From Bacteroidales bacterium (lineage in GTDB: Bacteria > Bacteroidota > Bacteroidia > Bacteroidales > F082), in the NCBI GenBank assembly GCA_019454985.1, contig JACFNF010000007.1:62001-126000 (forward strand): a DNA stretch of 64,000 nucleotides, read 5' to 3'. The position numbers and the translations under genes were made by a program. The first letter of the stretch is position 1. Each line of letters starts with the position of its first letter. The notes under the pieces are model-generated. The model saw nothing but the letters and a program-made list of their open reading frames with translations. It was not told the origin of the DNA and ran no database searches. Below, piece by piece: positions 62,432 to 64,000 of the stretch.

Positions 62432-63490
62432 TCAATCCACCACTTCGTAAGTATATTTTTTTTGGAAAACACGTTTCACCCAACGTGGGAGTACAATGGC
62501 TCCGATGAAAAGATAAGGATAATAGGTGACAAGCCGCCACAACAAAGCCATTGGGATGGCCCATGAAAGATTGGGCAGGATATCGCCCAGAAAATCACTG
62601 AAAATAATTTCGGCAATGCCGCTTCCACCCGGGGTCGGACTGATGAGCAAAATAATCCACATGGTGAGTTGTCTGGCATAGATAAGAAAATGCTCTGTCA
62701 GACCAAGATGATTGAAAAACCAGGCCATAAACATGAAGTTGACCACCCAGTAGCGCGCCGTCCACGAAATAAAAGTTGAAACAGAAGCTTTGAACCAGAA
62801 TTTTGCCGGTTTACCCTTCATCATGTTGGAAGTGATGATGAGCTGATTGGCTAATTTGCGCATCTTTCCGCGCCAGGGTTTTAAAAACGGGAGAAGAAAT
62901 AAGTTGGAAAACAGCCACTTAAAAAAGTAAGGATTGAAAAATAAGGTATAAGCCAACAAAAGGGTATAAATCAAAATGCCAAGGTAACCTAAAACCAAAG
63001 CTGCTTTCACGCTCCCGGTGATCAATCCGCTGTCGGGTGGAAAAACCTGACTGCCGAAGAAAACATACAGCAGCGGAACCATCACCACAAAAAACACCTC
63101 GTCGAGAAAAATAGCCATCAAAATGACAGCAGTACTTTTCCCAATGTTCACGCCTTCCTTATAGAGAAAAAACACAGCCGGACCGGTACCGCCCACCACC
63201 GAAGGCGACACTGCCGAACTAAACTCCCACAGCATGATGACCTCAAAAGCCTGTTTCCAATTTAAATGATTGTCAGTAAGTACCTTAATGCGATACATAT
63301 AAGCTAGGTCGCGTACCCCCATCATGGAAAATGCCGCCACTAATCCGGCCACTGCTGTCCAGCTCCAGATGAAAAAACCAAAAGCATCTTTATCAAAATT
63401 GCGCAAAAGCAGCCAAGCCGCAACCATTAACCCAATAAAGATGGGATAAACCACACGGCTTGATCGAAGATATCCCGGAAGTCGGCTCAT
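62432..63490 (-). CDS. Flippase-like integral membrane protein (LPG synthase TM/UPF0104)
   Basis: A 352-residue protein with about eight membrane segments, of the lysylphosphatidylglycerol-synthase transmembrane/YbhN type (PF03706). Family features are EFSSAVSPSVVGGTGPAVFFLYKEG in the middle and LLISPTPGGSGIAEIIFSDFL near the C-terminus. The soluble aminoacyl-transferase half of MprF is absent, so it is not a lipid aminoacylase by itself. A lipid or glycolipid translocation role is inferred. The ATG at 63490 (MSRLPGYLR) is preferred over 63526, because a -7 element lies between them at 63502-63509. Confidence 0.88.
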   Translation of the reverse strand: MSRLPGYLRSSRVVYPIFIGLMVAAWLLLRNFDKDAFGFFIWSWTAVAGLVAAFSMMGVRDLAYMYRIKVLTDNHLNWKQAFEVIMLWEFSSAVSPSVVGGTGPAVFFLYKEGVNIGKSTAVILMAIFLDEVFFVVMVPLLYVFFGSQVFPPDSGLITGSVKAALVLGYLGILIYTLLLAYTLFFNPYFFKWLFSNLFLLPFLKPWRGKMRKLANQLIITSNMMKGKPAKFWFKASVSTFISWTARYWVVNFMFMAWFFNHLGLTEHFLIYARQLTMWIILLISPTPGGSGIAEIIFSDFLGDILPNLSWAIPMALLWRLVTYYPYLFIGAIVLPRWVKRVFQKKYTYEVVD

Positions 63491-63501
63491 GGCTTTTTTG
63501 G

Positions 63502-63509
63502 CAAAGATA
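63502..63509 (-). promoter_or_regulatory. -7 element for the flippase-like gene
   Basis: TATCTTTG on the minus strand, 11 nt before the ATG at 63490. It lies inside the longer open frame and fixes the start. Confidence 0.5.
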
Positions 63510-63604
63510 CAGAAGTCATAAGCCAATTCCGAAATCTCGCTGTTTTTTCAACCCTCAAACCATTGAGTAAGCTGAATGTGATAAAAACCATTTTCTAAGC
63601 CAAA

Positions 63605-63642
63605 TTGTCAGCTTGATGATTTAATCAAACGTCATATTGACA
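63605..63642. repeat. Nested inverted repeats upstream of hsp20
   Basis: TGTCA (63606-63610) and TGACA (63638-63642) enclose TTGAT (63613-63617) and ATCAA (63624-63628). They lie about 110-150 nt before the hsp20 ATG. Possible operator; no known heat-shock element is matched. Confidence 0.25.
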
Positions 63643-63754
63643 GTATAATGAGATAAAAACCGAAAAAAACAGACTTGGAACAGGATTTGACCGGATAAAG
63701 ATGAAAACGTTCAAAAAAATATTCAGTCAAACAAAATTATAGGAGGAACAAAAA

Positions 63755-64000
63755 ATGAACTTAATCAGATTTAATCAGCATCCAGTGAACATGCTTTCAG
63801 AAATGATGGACGATTTTGACAGAAACTTTTTCTTTCGTCCGCAGGTGAACCGTACCTTTACCCCTTCGGTTAATATTCATGAAACCGACGAAGGTTTCCT
63901 TCTTGAGCTGGCAGCTCCCGGCATGCAGAAAGAAGACTTCAAGGTAAACCTCGACAGCAATGTGCTTACCATTTCGGCCGAGCTGAAAAGCGAAAACGAA
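63755..64000 (+). CDS. Small heat-shock protein Hsp20/alpha-crystallin, N-terminal part (runs off the window)
   Basis: 82 codons are present, with no stop before the window edge. MNLIRFNQHPVNMLSEMMDDFDRNFFF is the usual Bacteroidota Hsp20 N-terminus. The alpha-crystallin domain begins at TFTPSVNIHETDEGFLLELAAPGMQKEDFKVNL, with NVLTISAELKSENE following. It is an ATP-independent holdase that keeps unfolding proteins soluble for DnaK. A strong Shine-Dalgarno AGGAGG at 63741-63746, 8 nt before the ATG, confirms the start and resembles the one in front of dnaK. Confidence 0.95.
   Translation, partial: MNLIRFNQHPVNMLSEMMDDFDRNFFFRPQVNRTFTPSVNIHETDEGFLLELAAPGMQKEDFKVNLDSNVLTISAELKSENE

Noticed and set aside
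63632-63650. TTGACA next to TATAATG upstream of hsp20, resembling E. coli sigma70 boxes
   Set aside because: The two hexamers are adjacent with no 17-nt spacer and this phylum uses a different primary sigma consensus.
1-64000. CRISPR arrays, insertion sequences, integrase attachment sites or prophage genes
   Set aside because: No spaced direct repeats, transposase, integrase or phage structural genes are seen; the initiator tRNA shows no adjacent integrase or duplicated 3' end.

Overview
The window is a chromosomal segment of a bacterium of the phylum Bacteroidota, probably a Bacteroidales-like or related anaerobe. The evidence is a SusC/SusD outer-membrane pair, a protein with a type IX secretion (Por) C-terminal sorting domain, small families largely confined to this phylum (DUF3822 next to rsmD, DUF5606, DUF2795, DUF2279, an orphan HsdR_N nuclease beside amn/holA), and more than twenty copies of the Bacteroidota promoter element TAnnTTTG at gene starts, several with a TTTG-like -33 element 18-20 nt upstream. 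Most genes lack a Shine-Dalgarno sequence; dnaK and hsp20 have one. A 2-oxoacid:ferredoxin oxidoreductase points to low-potential ferredoxin metabolism.

Layout. 1-2.3 kb: a truncated sensor-like propeller gene and a YfcC-type transporter, both on the minus strand. 2.6-12 kb, plus strand: an MBL-fold hydrolase, dnaK, a T9SS-secreted protein, purL and a short-chain dehydrogenase broken by a frameshift. 12-15 kb, minus: lplA, holA and AMP nucleosidase. 15.2-20.7 kb, plus: HsdR_N nuclease, large hybrid histidine kinase, a membrane-anchored unknown, DUF3822 and rsmD. 20.8-26.6 kb, minus: DUF2795, cobalamin adenosyltransferase, ABC ATPase, methyltransferase, lipoprotein, a 540-residue secreted unknown and a CDF metal transporter. 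26.8-30.4 kb, plus: a CoA-transferase/2-oxoacid oxidoreductase operon whose terminator lies inside the convergent porin gene. 30.4-35.5 kb: porin, DUF2279, DUF5606-pyrD, murB. 35.6-37.8 kb: two glycosyltransferases. 37.8-42.2 kb, minus: era, der, hslR, a nuclease-fold protein and ftsE. 42.3 kb: initiator tRNA. 42.5-47.2 kb: SusD and SusC. 47.5-52 kb: two membrane proteins, a thioredoxin, hutH and hisS. 52.2-57 kb: an NhaD/CitMHS-type antiporter, then glycosyltransferase, ettA and a WbuC cupin. 57-61 kb: a two-gene phosphorelay. 61.3-64 kb: meaB, a flippase-like membrane protein and the start of an hsp20 gene.

Most of the window is housekeeping: purine and pyrimidine synthesis (purL, pyrD), replication (holA), translation and ribosome assembly (hisS, initiator tRNA, rsmD, der, era, hslR, ettA), cell wall and division (murB, ftsE), chaperones (dnaK, hsp20) and cofactor handling (lplA, MMAB, meaB). 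The accessory interest lies in the CoA-transferase plus fused beta-gamma oxidoreductase operon, the two TPR-containing signalling loci, an orphan PD-(D/E)xK nuclease and an orphan SusCD pair. I see no CRISPR array, insertion sequence, prophage, rRNA or plainly new defence system. The most unusual points are residue substitutions (PyrD, CDF), unusual gene architecture, and terminators or promoters embedded in neighbouring coding sequence.
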